The position numbers and the translations under genes were made by a program. This document shows, piece by piece, positions 1 to 8,609 of a DNA stretch of 45,293 nucleotides. Within the stretch, counting starts at the first letter, position 1, and each line of letters opens with the position of its first letter. The notes beneath the pieces were generated by a model. That model was given only the letters and a program-made list of their open reading frames with translations, made no database searches and was not told the DNA's origin. This DNA comes from Pseudomonadota bacterium (lineage in GTDB: Bacteria > Pseudomonadota > Gammaproteobacteria > Steroidobacterales > Woeseiaceae): assembly GCA_020027645.1 (NCBI GenBank), contig JAHKKM010000017.1, forward strand, positions 1-45,293, in the 5' to 3' direction.

Positions 1-1
1 A

Positions 2-3000
2 CTGTTCCAGAGTTCCGTACCGGACCTTGCACGCACGACGAACGGCATTCTCAATTTGCAGGACCGGCGGCGAGTCAAGTTCTTTCTCCGTCGTGACGCG
101 TTCCGCCGCTTCTTTTCATGCATCGTGTACATTCCCCGGGAAAAATACACGACGGCGGTTCGTCGCCGGGTCGAGGACATTCTGCAACGTGCATTGTTGG
201 GAATTTCCATCGACACCAGCGTGCAGATTTCAGATTCGCCGCTGGCACGGATGCATACGATTGTCAGGACAGGAACGACCGACAAACCTCAGATCAGCAT
301 CAAGGAAATCGAAAACAAGATTGCGGATGCGGTCGTTACCTGGCGCGACAAGCTGCGTAGCCAACTGAGCAATCGATACGGGGAAGCCGACGGACACTCG
401 CTCTACCGCGAGTATGGCCAGAGCTTCAATCTTGCCTACCAGGGCGACACTCCGCCGGCCGTTGCCTGCCTCGACATCAAGCGCATTGACGGGCTGCTAA
501 GGAGTGAACACGACAATTCCTTGTTGCTGCACAAGGCCCCTGGCGCCGCACCGGATCACCTCAACTTCCGCACCTTTTCCGCGGATGAGCCGCTGCTGCT
601 GTCACGGGTTTTGCCGATGCTCGAGGACATGGGTGCTTTCGTTCACAGCGAACGCCCCTACAAACTGGCACTCCGCCGAGGCCGGCAGTACTGGATCCAG
701 GATTTTGAACTGCAGTTCAAAGGCGCGGATGAACTGGATCTGGACTCGGTCGCGGTGCGCTTTCAGGACAGTTTCAAGCAGGCGTGGCGTGGGATCACGG
801 AAAACGATGGATTTGATCGCCTGGTGCTTGCTGCAGACCTCGACTGGCGGCAGGTCTCGCTGATTCGCTGTTATGCAAAGTACCTGCTGCAACTAGGTAT
901 CCCGTTCAGTCAGAAATACATGGAGGATGTTCTGGCCGATCATGCCGGTCTTGCAACCAGCCTGGTGCGGCAATTCGAACTGCAGTTCGATCCGTCCATG
1001 GCAAAGAAGAATCGCGAAGCGGAGCTTGAAACCTGCCTGACGGGTATATCGAGAAAGATTGCACGTGCCAACAGCGTCGACGAGGACCGTATCCTGAGCG
1101 CGTTCGCCGGTGCAATCAGCGCCACACTACGCAGCAATTACTATCAGCGCGACGAGAGCGGCGATCTGAAGCCGTGCATTTCAATCAAACTCGATCCGCA
1201 CAGGATTCCCGAATCGCCGAAGCCACGGCCGAAATATGAAGTGTTTGTCTATTCTCCGCGCGTAGAGGCTGTTCATCTTCGTGGCGGAGACATTGCCCGG
1301 GGCGGCATTCGCTGGTCCGATCGACGGGAAGATTTTCGCACCGAAGTGCTTGGACTGATGAAAGCTCAGGTCGTAAAGAATACAGTCATCGTTCCGACCG
1401 GCGCCAAAGGCGGATTCGTTCCCAAACGCATGCCCAAGGGAGATCGGGACGTCATCCTTGCGGAGGCAATTGCCTGCTACAAGATCTTCATCCGCGGATT
1501 GCTCGATATCACCGATAACGTCGTCAATGGCAAGGTCATTGCGCCCGCCAATGTTGTACGCCGTGACCGCGACGACCCGTACCTGGTTGTTGCCGCGGAC
1601 AAGGGTACGGCGACTTTTTCCGATATCGCCAACAGCGTGTCTGCCGAATACGGCTTCTGGCTCGATGACGCGTTTGCTTCCGGCGGGTCTGCCGGGTATG
1701 ACCACAAGAAAATGGCCATTACCGCGCGCGGTGCCTGGGAAGCGGTCAAACGTCATTTCCGGGAACAGGGAATCGACATACAGAAGGAGCCGTTCACCGT
1801 TGCCGGCATCGGTGACATGAGCGGCGACGTGTTTGGCAATGGCATGCTGCAGTCAACAATGATCAAACTGGTCGCGGCATTCAATCACGAACACATTTTT
1901 CTCGACCCGCAGCCGGACCCGCAGGCCAGCTTCGATGAACGTAAACGACTGTTTGTACTTCCCCGCTCCACCTGGGCCGACTACAACGAGAAGCTGATGT
2001 CGCAAGGTGGCGGCATCTACTCGCGACAGGCGAAACTGATCAAGCTCAGCCGCGAAGCGAGGGAAATGCTCAGTATCGAAGCGTCGGCCATGCAACCCAA
2101 CGAGCTCATCAGCGCCATCCTGCGGATGCCGGTCGACCTGTTGTGGAATGGCGGCATAGGTACCTACGTCAAGGCCAGTACCGAATCGCACCTCGATGTT
2201 GGCGATCGCAGCAACGACAGCGTCCGCGTGAACGCCAATCAGCTGCGATGCAAGGTTATCGGTGAAGGCGGTAATCTCGGGCTGACGCAGCGCGGCCGAA
2301 TCGAGTACAGCCTCAACGGTGGCCGTGTCAACACAGATTTCATCGACAATTCCGGCGGCGTCGACAGCTCTGACCGAGAGGTCAATATCAAGATTCTGCT
2401 CAGCGCCGCAGCGAAAGAGAAGGGCCTGACGCGGGCACGGCGCAATCGGCTGCTGGCACAGATGACCGATGAAGTTGCTGCTTTTGTTCTGCGAAACAAT
2501 TACCTGCAGTCACAGGCGATAAGCATGATGGAAGCCCACGCAAGCGAGCGGCTGGATGAGTCGGCGCGACTGATTCAGAATCTCGAAAAATCCGGATTGC
2601 TGGATCGCGCCCTGGAGTTTCTCCCGGATGAAGTGGAAATCGAGGAACGACGGGAGAAAAAACAGGGCCTCACGCGTCCAGAGATGGCGGTAATCCTCAG
2701 TTACGCCAAAATCGACTTGTACAACGGCCTGGCCGATTCTCCCCAGTCTCTCGAAGACTTCCTGACTACCGACCCGCAGCGTTACTTTCCGGCCGTACTG
2801 AGACGCCGGTACGGCGATCTCATACCTCGCCACCGGCTGAGCCGCGAAATTCTCGCAACGCTCATTGCAAACAACATTGTCAATCGAATGGGGCCGGCGT
2901 TCGTCAAACGGGTACAGCTCGATACCGGCGCCGATGTCGTGGCTATCGCCCGTGCCTATGTCGTGGCTCGCGAAGTGTGCGACGCCACCGAAATCTGGCG

Positions 3001-3688
3001 CACGATCGAATCGCTGGATAACCAGATTCCGGCTACCGTGCAGCAGGACATGATGTTCGAGGTCAGCCGCATTTTGCGGCATGCCTGTTACTGGCTGCTG
3101 TGGCGCTATGGCGACGCACTGGACATCGTCGATGCTGTCCAGCACCTGAAACCTGGAATGACGACCGTGTACTCACGTGTCCAGAGTTTCGTATCGAATG
3201 TTTCAAAAGAGCGTTTGAAAACCATCACAGAGGGACACATGCGGCTCGGGACGCCGGACAAGCTGGCACGAAAAATGGCCGGTCTGTTGTTGACTCGCGG
3301 CGGCCTGGATATTACGGACCTGTCCAACATCTACAAGAAAGACATCACTGATACAGCGAGAATGTATTCGACGCTCAGCGAGCGACTTGGCTTCATCTGG
3401 CTCAATCGATCGGTCGAGGAACTTGCAGTCGAGGGCCGCTGGCAGGCGATCGCCCGCAGCAATCTGCGTGACGAATTTTACAGGCTGCGACGCGACCTTT
3501 CGGCCAGTCTGCTGAAGCGCCGCAGCAAGCTGAAGCCAATCGATCTTTTCGAAGCATGGCTGGAGGAGCATTTGGTTGCCGTGCGCAAACTGGATACTGT
3601 GATCGCAGAAATGAAGTTGCGCCCGGAAATCGACTTCGCCACCTTGTCAGTGGCAGCTCAGGAGCTCCGGCGGCTGGCTGGCGGCTGA
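2..3688 (+). CDS. gdhB: NAD-specific glutamate dehydrogenase, large type (5' end outside window)
   Basis: Oxidatively deaminates glutamate to 2-oxoglutarate with NAD+, in the cytoplasm. The frame is open to the left window edge, so the gene starts upstream; about 1228 residues are visible, against roughly 1600 for the large (180 kDa-class) family. The central catalytic part carries GGIRWSDRREDFRTE, the glycine/lysine-rich PTGAKGGFVPKR and, further on, VAGIGDMSGDVFGNG of the nucleotide-binding region. A long helical C-terminal region typical of the large enzymes follows. The stop lies 24 nt before gpmA on the same strand. Family assignment is firm. The N-terminal regulatory domains cannot be seen, and the symbol follows use in other bacteria. 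Confidence 0.95.
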   Translation: MFQSSVPDLARTTNGILNLQDRRRVKFFLRRDAFRRFFSCIVYIPREKYTTAVRRRVEDILQRALLGISIDTSVQISDSPLARMHTIVRTGTTDKPQISIKEIENKIADAVVTWRDKLRSQLSNRYGEADGHSLYREYGQSFNLAYQGDTPPAVACLDIKRIDGLLRSEHDNSLLLHKAPGAAPDHLNFRTFSADEPLLLSRVLPMLEDMGAFVHSERPYKLALRRGRQYWIQDFELQFKGADELDLDSVAVRFQDSFKQAWRGITENDGFDRLVLAADLDWRQVSLIRCYAKYLLQLGIPFSQKYMEDVLADHAGLATSLVRQFELQFDPSMAKKNREAELETCLTGISRKIARANSVDEDRILSAFAGAISATLRSNYYQRDESGDLKPCISIKLDPHRIPESPKPRPKYEVFVYSPRVEAVHLRGGDIARGGIRWSDRREDFRTEVLGLMKAQVVKNTVIVPTGAKGGFVPKRMPKGDRDVILAEAIACYKIFIRGLLDITDNVVNGKVIAPANVVRRDRDDPYLVVAADKGTATFSDIANSVSAEYGFWLDDAFASGGSAGYDHKKMAITARGAWEAVKRHFREQGIDIQKEPFTVAGIGDMSGDVFGNGMLQSTMIKLVAAFNHEHIFLDPQPDPQASFDERKRLFVLPRSTWADYNEKLMSQGGGIYSRQAKLIKLSREAREMLSIEASAMQPNELISAILRMPVDLLWNGGIGTYVKASTESHLDVGDRSNDSVRVNANQLRCKVIGEGGNLGLTQRGRIEYSLNGGRVNTDFIDNSGGVDSSDREVNIKILLSAAAKEKGLTRARRNRLLAQMTDEVAAFVLRNNYLQSQAISMMEAHASERLDESARLIQNLEKSGLLDRALEFLPDEVEIEERREKKQGLTRPEMAVILSYAKIDLYNGLADSPQSLEDFLTTDPQRYFPAVLRRRYGDLIPRHRLSREILATLIANNIVNRMGPAFVKRVQLDTGADVVAIARAYVVAREVCDATEIWRTIESLDNQIPATVQQDMMFEVSRILRHACYWLLWRYGDALDIVDAVQHLKPGMTTVYSRVQSFVSNVSKERLKTITEGHMRLGTPDKLARKMAGLLLTRGGLDITDLSNIYKKDITDTARMYSTLSERLGFIWLNRSVEELAVEGRWQAIARSNLRDEFYRLRRDLSASLLKRRSKLKPIDLFEAWLEEHLVAVRKLDTVIAEMKLRPEIDFATLSVAAQELRRLAGG

Positions 3689-3712
3689 CCTTCGCATGCA
3701 CGTGAGGACGAG

Positions 3713-4459
3713 ATGATGCCCGGAAAACTCGTGCTTTGCCGGCATGGGCAGAGCATATGGAATCTGCAGAACCTGTTTACCGGCTGGACCGATGTCGACC
3801 TGACGGAGCAAGGACGCGCGGAAGCGATCAGTGCCGGGCGAGAGGTTGGCAATCTCGACTTCACAATTGATATTGCGTACACCTCGGTACTGAAAAGAGC
3901 CATTCGAACGTTATGGCTCATGCTGGACGAGATGGATCGGATGTGGATTCCGGTCATTCGTGACTGGCGGCTCAACGAACGCCACTACGGGGCCCTGCAG
4001 GGGCTCGACAAGGCAGAGACCTCGGCGAAGTATGGTGCGGAGCAGGTCCAGGTCTGGCGCCGCAGCTACAGCACGGCGCCTCCCGCACTCGATCCTGATG
4101 ACGAGCGACATCCCCGCCACGACCCGCGCTACGCCGGCGTCGCCAACCTGCCATCGACAGAGTCCCTGGCGACTACGCTCGATCGCGTCAGGCCCTGCTG
4201 GCATGAGCGGCTTGCGCCGGATTTGCGAGCCGGCAAAAACGTCCTCGTTGCCGCGCACGGAAACAGCCTTCGCGCACTGGTAAAGATGCTCGACAAGGTT
4301 TCTGACGACGACATCACCGGTTTCAACATCCCAACAGGGGTGCCCATCGTCTATGAGCTCGACAAGAAACTCGAGCCGCGATCGCGCCACTTTCTCGGCG
4401 ATCCCGCTGCGATTGCGGCGGCGACTGCCGCGGTTGCAAACCAGGCGAAATCCAGATGA
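3713..4459 (+). CDS. gpmA: 2,3-bisphosphoglycerate-dependent phosphoglycerate mutase
   Basis: Interconverts 3- and 2-phosphoglycerate in glycolysis and gluconeogenesis through a phosphohistidine. The signature [10 protein letters not shown] places the phosphorylated His at residue 11. E89 lies in [12 protein letters not shown], and the second catalytic His is H182 in [10 protein letters not shown]. At 248 residues it has the usual length of the dimeric/tetrameric dPGM. ATG start with GAGGACGAG shortly upstream. It overlaps the next gene by 4 nt (ATGA), suggesting translational coupling with the gamma-carbonic anhydrase. Nothing unusual. Confidence 0.96.
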   Translation: MMPGKLVLCRHGQSIWNLQNLFTGWTDVDLTEQGRAEAISAGREVGNLDFTIDIAYTSVLKRAIRTLWLMLDEMDRMWIPVIRDWRLNERHYGALQGLDKAETSAKYGAEQVQVWRRSYSTAPPALDPDDERHPRHDPRYAGVANLPSTESLATTLDRVRPCWHERLAPDLRAGKNVLVAAHGNSLRALVKMLDKVSDDDITGFNIPTGVPIVYELDKKLEPRSRHFLGDPAAIAAATAAVANQAKSR

Positions 4460-4992
4460 TTGCGAGCCTCGGCGAGCGTCGGCCGCAGTTCGAAGGAACG
4501 GATCACTTCATCGCGCACAACGCCACCGTCATCGGCAGCGTGCGCGTCGGTCATGGCGCCAGCATCTGGTTCAACGTCGTCATCCGGGGCGACAACGACT
4601 GGATCGAGATCGGTGAAAATTCCAATATTCAGGATGGGTCGGTGCTGCATACCGATGCCGGCATACGCGTGCAGATTGGCAGCAATGTGACGGTCGGACA
4701 TCGGGTCATGTTGCACGGCTGCACCATTGGCGACGGATCCCTGATCGGCATTGGCAGCACGGTCCTCAACAACGCACGCATCGGAAAGAATTGCCTTGTT
4801 GGCGCCCATTCACTGATAACCGAAGGCAAGGTGTTCCCGGACGGCGTCCTGATTCTTGGTTCCCCGGCCAGGATCATCCGTCCGCTCAAGGCCGATGAAT
4901 TCAGCCACTTGCAGATGGCGGCTCGCCACTATGTCGAAAACGGCCGCCGATTCGCCCGCGAATTCGCCGAGTACGGGGCGAGCGACGAATAA
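4456..4992 (+). CDS. Gamma-class carbonic anhydrase family protein (YrdA/PaaY-like hexapeptide repeat)
   Basis: Left-handed beta-helix protein of the gamma-carbonic anhydrase family, 178 residues. The metal-ligand histidines are recognisable: H65 in GSVLHTDAG, and H82 and H87 in [10 protein letters not shown], with the five-residue spacing of the Cam ligands. Hexapeptide repeats of the I-G-x-x-S/N-x type run from about residue 20 to 145, then a C-terminal helix. Bacterial YrdA/PaaY members may have CO2 hydration or thioesterase activity, so the substrate is open. The start overlaps the gpmA stop. Its stop is only 3 nt from the stop of the convergent tesB. Confidence 0.92.
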   Translation: MIASLGERRPQFEGTDHFIAHNATVIGSVRVGHGASIWFNVVIRGDNDWIEIGENSNIQDGSVLHTDAGIRVQIGSNVTVGHRVMLHGCTIGDGSLIGIGSTVLNNARIGKNCLVGAHSLITEGKVFPDGVLILGSPARIIRPLKADEFSHLQMAARHYVENGRRFAREFAEYGASDE

Positions 4993-4995
4993 TCG

Positions 4996-5904
4996 CTACC
5001 GCTGTTGACGCGGGTCGGAGCGTGGCGGTCGTTGCTGTCCTTCCGGAAGTACCCGTACCAGACCTTCTTGCGCAGAGGACGCGACCAGGACTCCGCTGCG
5101 TGTAAAGAACTGACCGCGAGAAAATCCGCGCGCGCCCGAGGCGTTCGGACTATCAAACGTATACAGCAGCCATTCGTCCACGCGAACATCGCGATGAAAC
5201 CAGAGCGCGTGATCCAGGCTCGCCATCAGTACGTTGCCGCGGGCAAACAGCAGGCCATGCGGAAGCGTGCTTGTGCCCAGCAATTCGTAATCTGACACGT
5301 AGGCCAACAGGTTCTGGTGCAGACTGGCGTCGTCGGGAAGCGAATCGACAGCCCGGATCCAGACATGTTTCACCGGCGGCAGAACTTCGGGCTCGGTAAA
5401 ATTCAGCGGGTGCACCGGCCGGAATTCGAATGGCCGCTTGTCGGTGAGGTAGCGGCGCATCTTATCCGGAATAAGCTCGAGAACATCCTTGGCAACCTCG
5501 GTAGCGTCCTGCAGTCCCTCCGGCCCTGGAACGTCCGGCATGCGTGCCTGATGCTCGAGGCCGGCCTCGGGAGACTGGAATGACGCAGCGAGATTCAGTA
5601 TCGGCCGGCCATGCTGGATTGCAACCACGCGGCGGACCGAGAAGCTGCCGCCGTCGCGGGCACGATCGACCTCGTAAATGATCGGGGCATTCATGTCACC
5701 GCGGCGAAGAAAGTAGGCATGCAGGGAGTGAGCGCGTCGACTCTCGACCGTCAGGTGCGCGGCTGACAATGCCTGCCCCACGACCTGCCCGCCGAAGACT
5801 TGCGCGGATCCGATATCCCGGCTCTGGCCGCGAAAAATATTGTCCTCGATTCGCTCCAGGCGCAGCAGCGTGATCAGATCCTGAAGTACGGGATTCACCG
5901 GCAA
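4996..5904 (-). CDS. tesB: Acyl-CoA thioesterase II
   Basis: Hydrolyses medium- and long-chain acyl-CoA to free fatty acid and CoA in the cytoplasm. The double-hotdog protein has the TesB signature FRGQSRDIGSAQVFGGQVVGQ near the N-terminus and SLDHALWFHRDVRVDEWLLY in the second hotdog, which carries the catalytic Asp region. Length 302, against about 286 in E. coli. The start is a TTG directly after the SDR stop (3 nt between); no closer ATG exists before the conserved N-terminus. It ends the operon acyl-CoA ligase, SDR, tesB. Confidence 0.95.
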   Translation of the reverse strand: MPVNPVLQDLITLLRLERIEDNIFRGQSRDIGSAQVFGGQVVGQALSAAHLTVESRRAHSLHAYFLRRGDMNAPIIYEVDRARDGGSFSVRRVVAIQHGRPILNLAASFQSPEAGLEHQARMPDVPGPEGLQDATEVAKDVLELIPDKMRRYLTDKRPFEFRPVHPLNFTEPEVLPPVKHVWIRAVDSLPDDASLHQNLLAYVSDYELLGTSTLPHGLLFARGNVLMASLDHALWFHRDVRVDEWLLYTFDSPNASGARGFSRGQFFTRSGVLVASSAQEGLVRVLPEGQQRPPRSDPRQQR

Positions 5905-5907
5905 TGC

Positions 5908-6519
5908 TCAGCGGGAGGCGATGCCGCCATCGGCCCTGATGCCAGTGCCGCTGACAAACACAGAATCATCCGTTGCCAGGAACAATGCCACTTTCGCAAT
6001 GTCGACCGGTTCACCAAGGCGCCTTGCCGCAGACATGCGGATGCAGTGGTCGCGCAGTTCCCGGTCGCTGGAAAAAACCCGGCGGCTCACCGGCGTCATG
6101 ACAGCGCCAGGCTGAATGAAATTCGCGGCAATCCCGGACTCGCCGCAACGCATCGCGAACGACTGCATCAATGCGTGCAGGGCCCGTTCGGATGCGCGGT
6201 ATGCCTGCTCACCCTCTTTGCTGAAGACGGGTGATTCGCCATGCCAGTCAAAATTGCTCACCACGATATCGAGCCCGCCGAGCACGGACTTTGCAGAAGC
6301 GATCAACTGCCTGGCCGAATCCTTTGCGCGCAGATCCAGCGCCACACCGGTGACTCCATTGAGCTTTCGGAAATGGGTTTCGATGCCGCTCGTTGCTGAA
6401 TCTACAGCCAGAACTGCCGCCCCTTGTTTGACGAAGGTGCGCACGATTGCCTCACCGATACCGGACGCAGCGTCCGTGACGATCGCTTTGAGTCCAAAAA
6501 GGCGCAACGCGTCAGCCAT
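5908..6519 (-). CDS. Degenerate short-chain dehydrogenase/reductase (probable pseudoenzyme)
   Basis: Recognisable as SDR by the N-terminal Rossmann segment (TDAASGIG at residues 15-22), LDLRAKD, GGLDIVVSN, and the C-terminal IQPGAVMTP and GTGIRADGG. It has 203 residues instead of about 250. The segment between VSN (88) and Y107 is only about 17 residues, so the strand carrying the catalytic Ser and the helix carrying the catalytic Asn are missing. The YxxxK motif reads YRASE, so the Lys is Glu111, and the cofactor motif has Asp in place of the first Gly. The frame is intact, with AAGGAAAC before its ATG and tesB just downstream. Probably catalytically dead with a binding or scaffold role (inference). 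Confidence 0.85.
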   Translation of the reverse strand: MADALRLFGLKAIVTDAASGIGEAIVRTFVKQGAAVLAVDSATSGIETHFRKLNGVTGVALDLRAKDSARQLIASAKSVLGGLDIVVSNFDWHGESPVFSKEGEQAYRASERALHALMQSFAMRCGESGIAANFIQPGAVMTPVSRRVFSSDRELRDHCIRMSAARRLGEPVDIAKVALFLATDDSVFVSGTGIRADGGIASR

Positions 6520-6623
6520 AGAGTTTCCTTTTCACATTGACAGCGGGTACAGAAATTCAGGGGGCGGGAAGCACGGCATGCTATTGCAAGCTGGCTGCGA
6601 ATAATACCGACCGGTCCCCTGAA

Positions 6624-8270
6624 TCAAAAGTCTGCCGGTGACGTCGGCAGAGTGTAATTGGCGAACTGGCGGCGCAAATCGATTTTCTTCACCTTGCCGG
6701 TCGCGGTATGCGGAATACTATCGACAAAAACCACGTCATCGGGCAGCCACCAGCGGGCGATCTTGCCATCGAACCAGGCCAACATCTGGTCCCGGTCGAG
6801 TTTTGCCCCTTCAGCGGCGACCACCACGAGCAGGGGACGCTCGGTCCACTTGGCATGCGGCACACCGATAACGGCGGCCTCTCTGACACCGGGATGACCC
6901 ATCGCAATATTCTCGACCTGTATCGAACTGATCCATTCACCGCCTGACTTGATGACGTCCTTGGTCCTGTCGGTGATTGCCAGGAATCCGTCAGGGTCGA
7001 TGGTTGCGACGTCGCCCGTGTCGAACCAGCCGTCCGCGGTGTGCGCGCCAGCAGAGCCGTCGAGCTTGAAATAATCGCTGCAGATCCACGGTCCGCGCAC
7101 CTGCAGCGCGCCGTAAGCTTTGCCATCCCACGGAAGTTCATTCTGCTCGTCATCGACTATGCGAAGCTCGACGCCGTATATGCCGCGCCCGGCCTTGGTC
7201 TGCAGCCGCAGTATGTCGTCCGCCGGCCATTCCTGCATGCCGGCCTTTAAAGAATTCAGGGTGCCGAGCGGGCTCATTTCCGTCATACCCCAGCCCTGGT
7301 GCACGACCACACCGTGCCGGTCGCGAAAGGCGCGAATCATGGATTCCGGGACGGCCGCACCACCGATGACAGTGCGCTGCAGCTTGTTCAGTCGTTTGCC
7401 GGCCTTCTCTGTGTACTGCAGCAATGCCATCCAGACGGTTGGCACGCCGAGCGAGAGGGTCACGTCCTCGCCTTCCATCAGCGCATACAGGGTTTCGCCA
7501 TCGCCCATTTTCGGGCCGGGGAAAACCAGTTTGGCGCCGACCATCAGGGCCGAATACGGTATGCCCCAGGCGTTCACGTGAAACAGTGGAACGACCGGCA
7601 GCACGCAGTCCCGGTTGGACAGGTTCAATACGTCAGGCGCGATCCCGGCGTACGCGTGCAACACCGTTGACCGGTGATTGTAGAGTACCCCTTTCGGGTC
7701 ACCGGTAGTCCCCGAGGTGTAGCAAAGCGCGACAGCGTCTTTCTCATCCAGTGCCGGCCACTCGTAGGATTCACTTTCCGAACCGATGAACGACTCGTAG
7801 GACATTGCATTCTTCAGCGTTGTCGCGGGCATATGACTATCGTCAGTAAGCACGACGTAACGCTCGATGCAGCCGATCTTTCCTGCAATTTTTTCCAGCA
7901 ACGGCAAAAACAACGGATCCGTCAGGAGAATACGATCAGCAGCATGATTGATGATGAACACGATCTGTTCGGCGAATAGCCGTGGATTGATGGTATGGCA
8001 GACGTAACCGGCGCCACCGATGGCATAATACGCCTCGAGGTGGCGGTAATCGTTCCATGCGAGCGTCGCAACGCGATCGCCGCGAGCCAGTGCGCACTTA
8101 TCGAGGGCGTTGGCAAGCTGGCGGGTACGCCGGCAGAGATCCGAATAGCGGTACCGGTGGCGCGGATTGTCAGCGGTCACCGAAACGATTTCCCGGCCGC
8201 CATAATTGCGCTCGGCATGGCGCAGAATCGAGGAAATCACCAGAGGCGTGTCCATCATGAGCCCGTGCAT
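6624..8270 (-). CDS. Acyl-CoA ligase, AMP-forming (DmdB-like long/medium-chain)
   Basis: Activates a carboxylic acid to its CoA thioester via an acyl-adenylate. The AMP-binding motif [11 protein letters not shown] is at about residues 184-194. [11 protein letters not shown] (A5), DGWFDTGD (A7) and [10 protein letters not shown] (A8) follow, with the catalytic Lys in the C-terminal TATGKVKK. The start at 8270 gives the N-terminus [10 protein letters not shown], typical of the DmdB (methylthiopropionyl-CoA ligase)/fatty-acyl-CoA ligase group, and has AAGGAG 5 nt upstream; a longer in-frame start at 8309 is less likely. Length 548. It lies 104 nt before the degenerate SDR and then tesB. The exact acid cannot be told from sequence. 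Confidence 0.93.
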   Translation of the reverse strand: MHGLMMDTPLVISSILRHAERNYGGREIVSVTADNPRHRYRYSDLCRRTRQLANALDKCALARGDRVATLAWNDYRHLEAYYAIGGAGYVCHTINPRLFAEQIVFIINHAADRILLTDPLFLPLLEKIAGKIGCIERYVVLTDDSHMPATTLKNAMSYESFIGSESESYEWPALDEKDAVALCYTSGTTGDPKGVLYNHRSTVLHAYAGIAPDVLNLSNRDCVLPVVPLFHVNAWGIPYSALMVGAKLVFPGPKMGDGETLYALMEGEDVTLSLGVPTVWMALLQYTEKAGKRLNKLQRTVIGGAAVPESMIRAFRDRHGVVVHQGWGMTEMSPLGTLNSLKAGMQEWPADDILRLQTKAGRGIYGVELRIVDDEQNELPWDGKAYGALQVRGPWICSDYFKLDGSAGAHTADGWFDTGDVATIDPDGFLAITDRTKDVIKSGGEWISSIQVENIAMGHPGVREAAVIGVPHAKWTERPLLVVVAAEGAKLDRDQMLAWFDGKIARWWLPDDVVFVDSIPHTATGKVKKIDLRRQFANYTLPTSPADF

Positions 8271-8609
8271 TTCCTCTCCTTCAAAGTCAGTCCGGTGACA
8301 GAAGCTCACAATTTAACAGAACCGGTCAAGCCGGCCGCAAGTGCTGCCGGCCGCGGCCTGCAGGCCGGCGACCGTGCTTAAGGGACTACACCTGATTCGA
8401 AATGCAGGTAACCGATTCTGCAGCAATTTTCTCGCCCGGTACTGCTTGCCGACACCCAAATAGTGCTATCCTTTTGCGCACTGAAGCTCGCCGGGAACGA
8501 ACGCAAATTACTTGATCCGGACAGCTTCAATGCAGGTGGTCTCGCGGACAGTCAAGGCAACAGCCTGTGTCAGCGACACAGGTCAATAAACACATTCTGG
8601 GGGAATCCA
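8271..8609. promoter_or_regulatory. Divergent intergenic region between the acyl-CoA ligase and the TonB-dependent receptor
   Basis: About 340 nt without a convincing gene; the in-frame extension of the receptor frame back to 8463 lacks signal-peptide character. Near 8447 a TTGCCG is followed 15 nt later by an extended -10 (TGC-TATCCT), a possible + strand promoter with short spacing. GC-rich repeats of GCCGGCC/GGCCTGCAGGCC type lie at about 8325-8370. A perfect hairpin sits at 8564-8582. No cobalamin or TPP riboswitch consensus was seen. Confidence 0.4.
8564..8582 (+). repeat. Perfect 8-bp inverted repeat in the leader of the TonB-dependent receptor
   Basis: CCTGTGTC, loop AGC, GACACAGG. 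It lies 27 nt before the chosen ATG at 8610 and upstream of the GGGGGA ribosome-binding site. It could be an mRNA hairpin controlling stability or translation, or a dyad operator; sequence alone does not decide. Confidence 0.6.

Noticed and set aside
8325..8370. GC-rich inverted segments as a terminator for the acyl-CoA ligase strand
   Set aside because: They lie upstream, not downstream, of that gene and have no T-run on either strand.
8463..8609. Upstream extension of the TonB-dependent receptor frame
   Set aside because: No ribosome-binding site at 8463, and the signal peptide lies correctly placed after the ATG at 8610.
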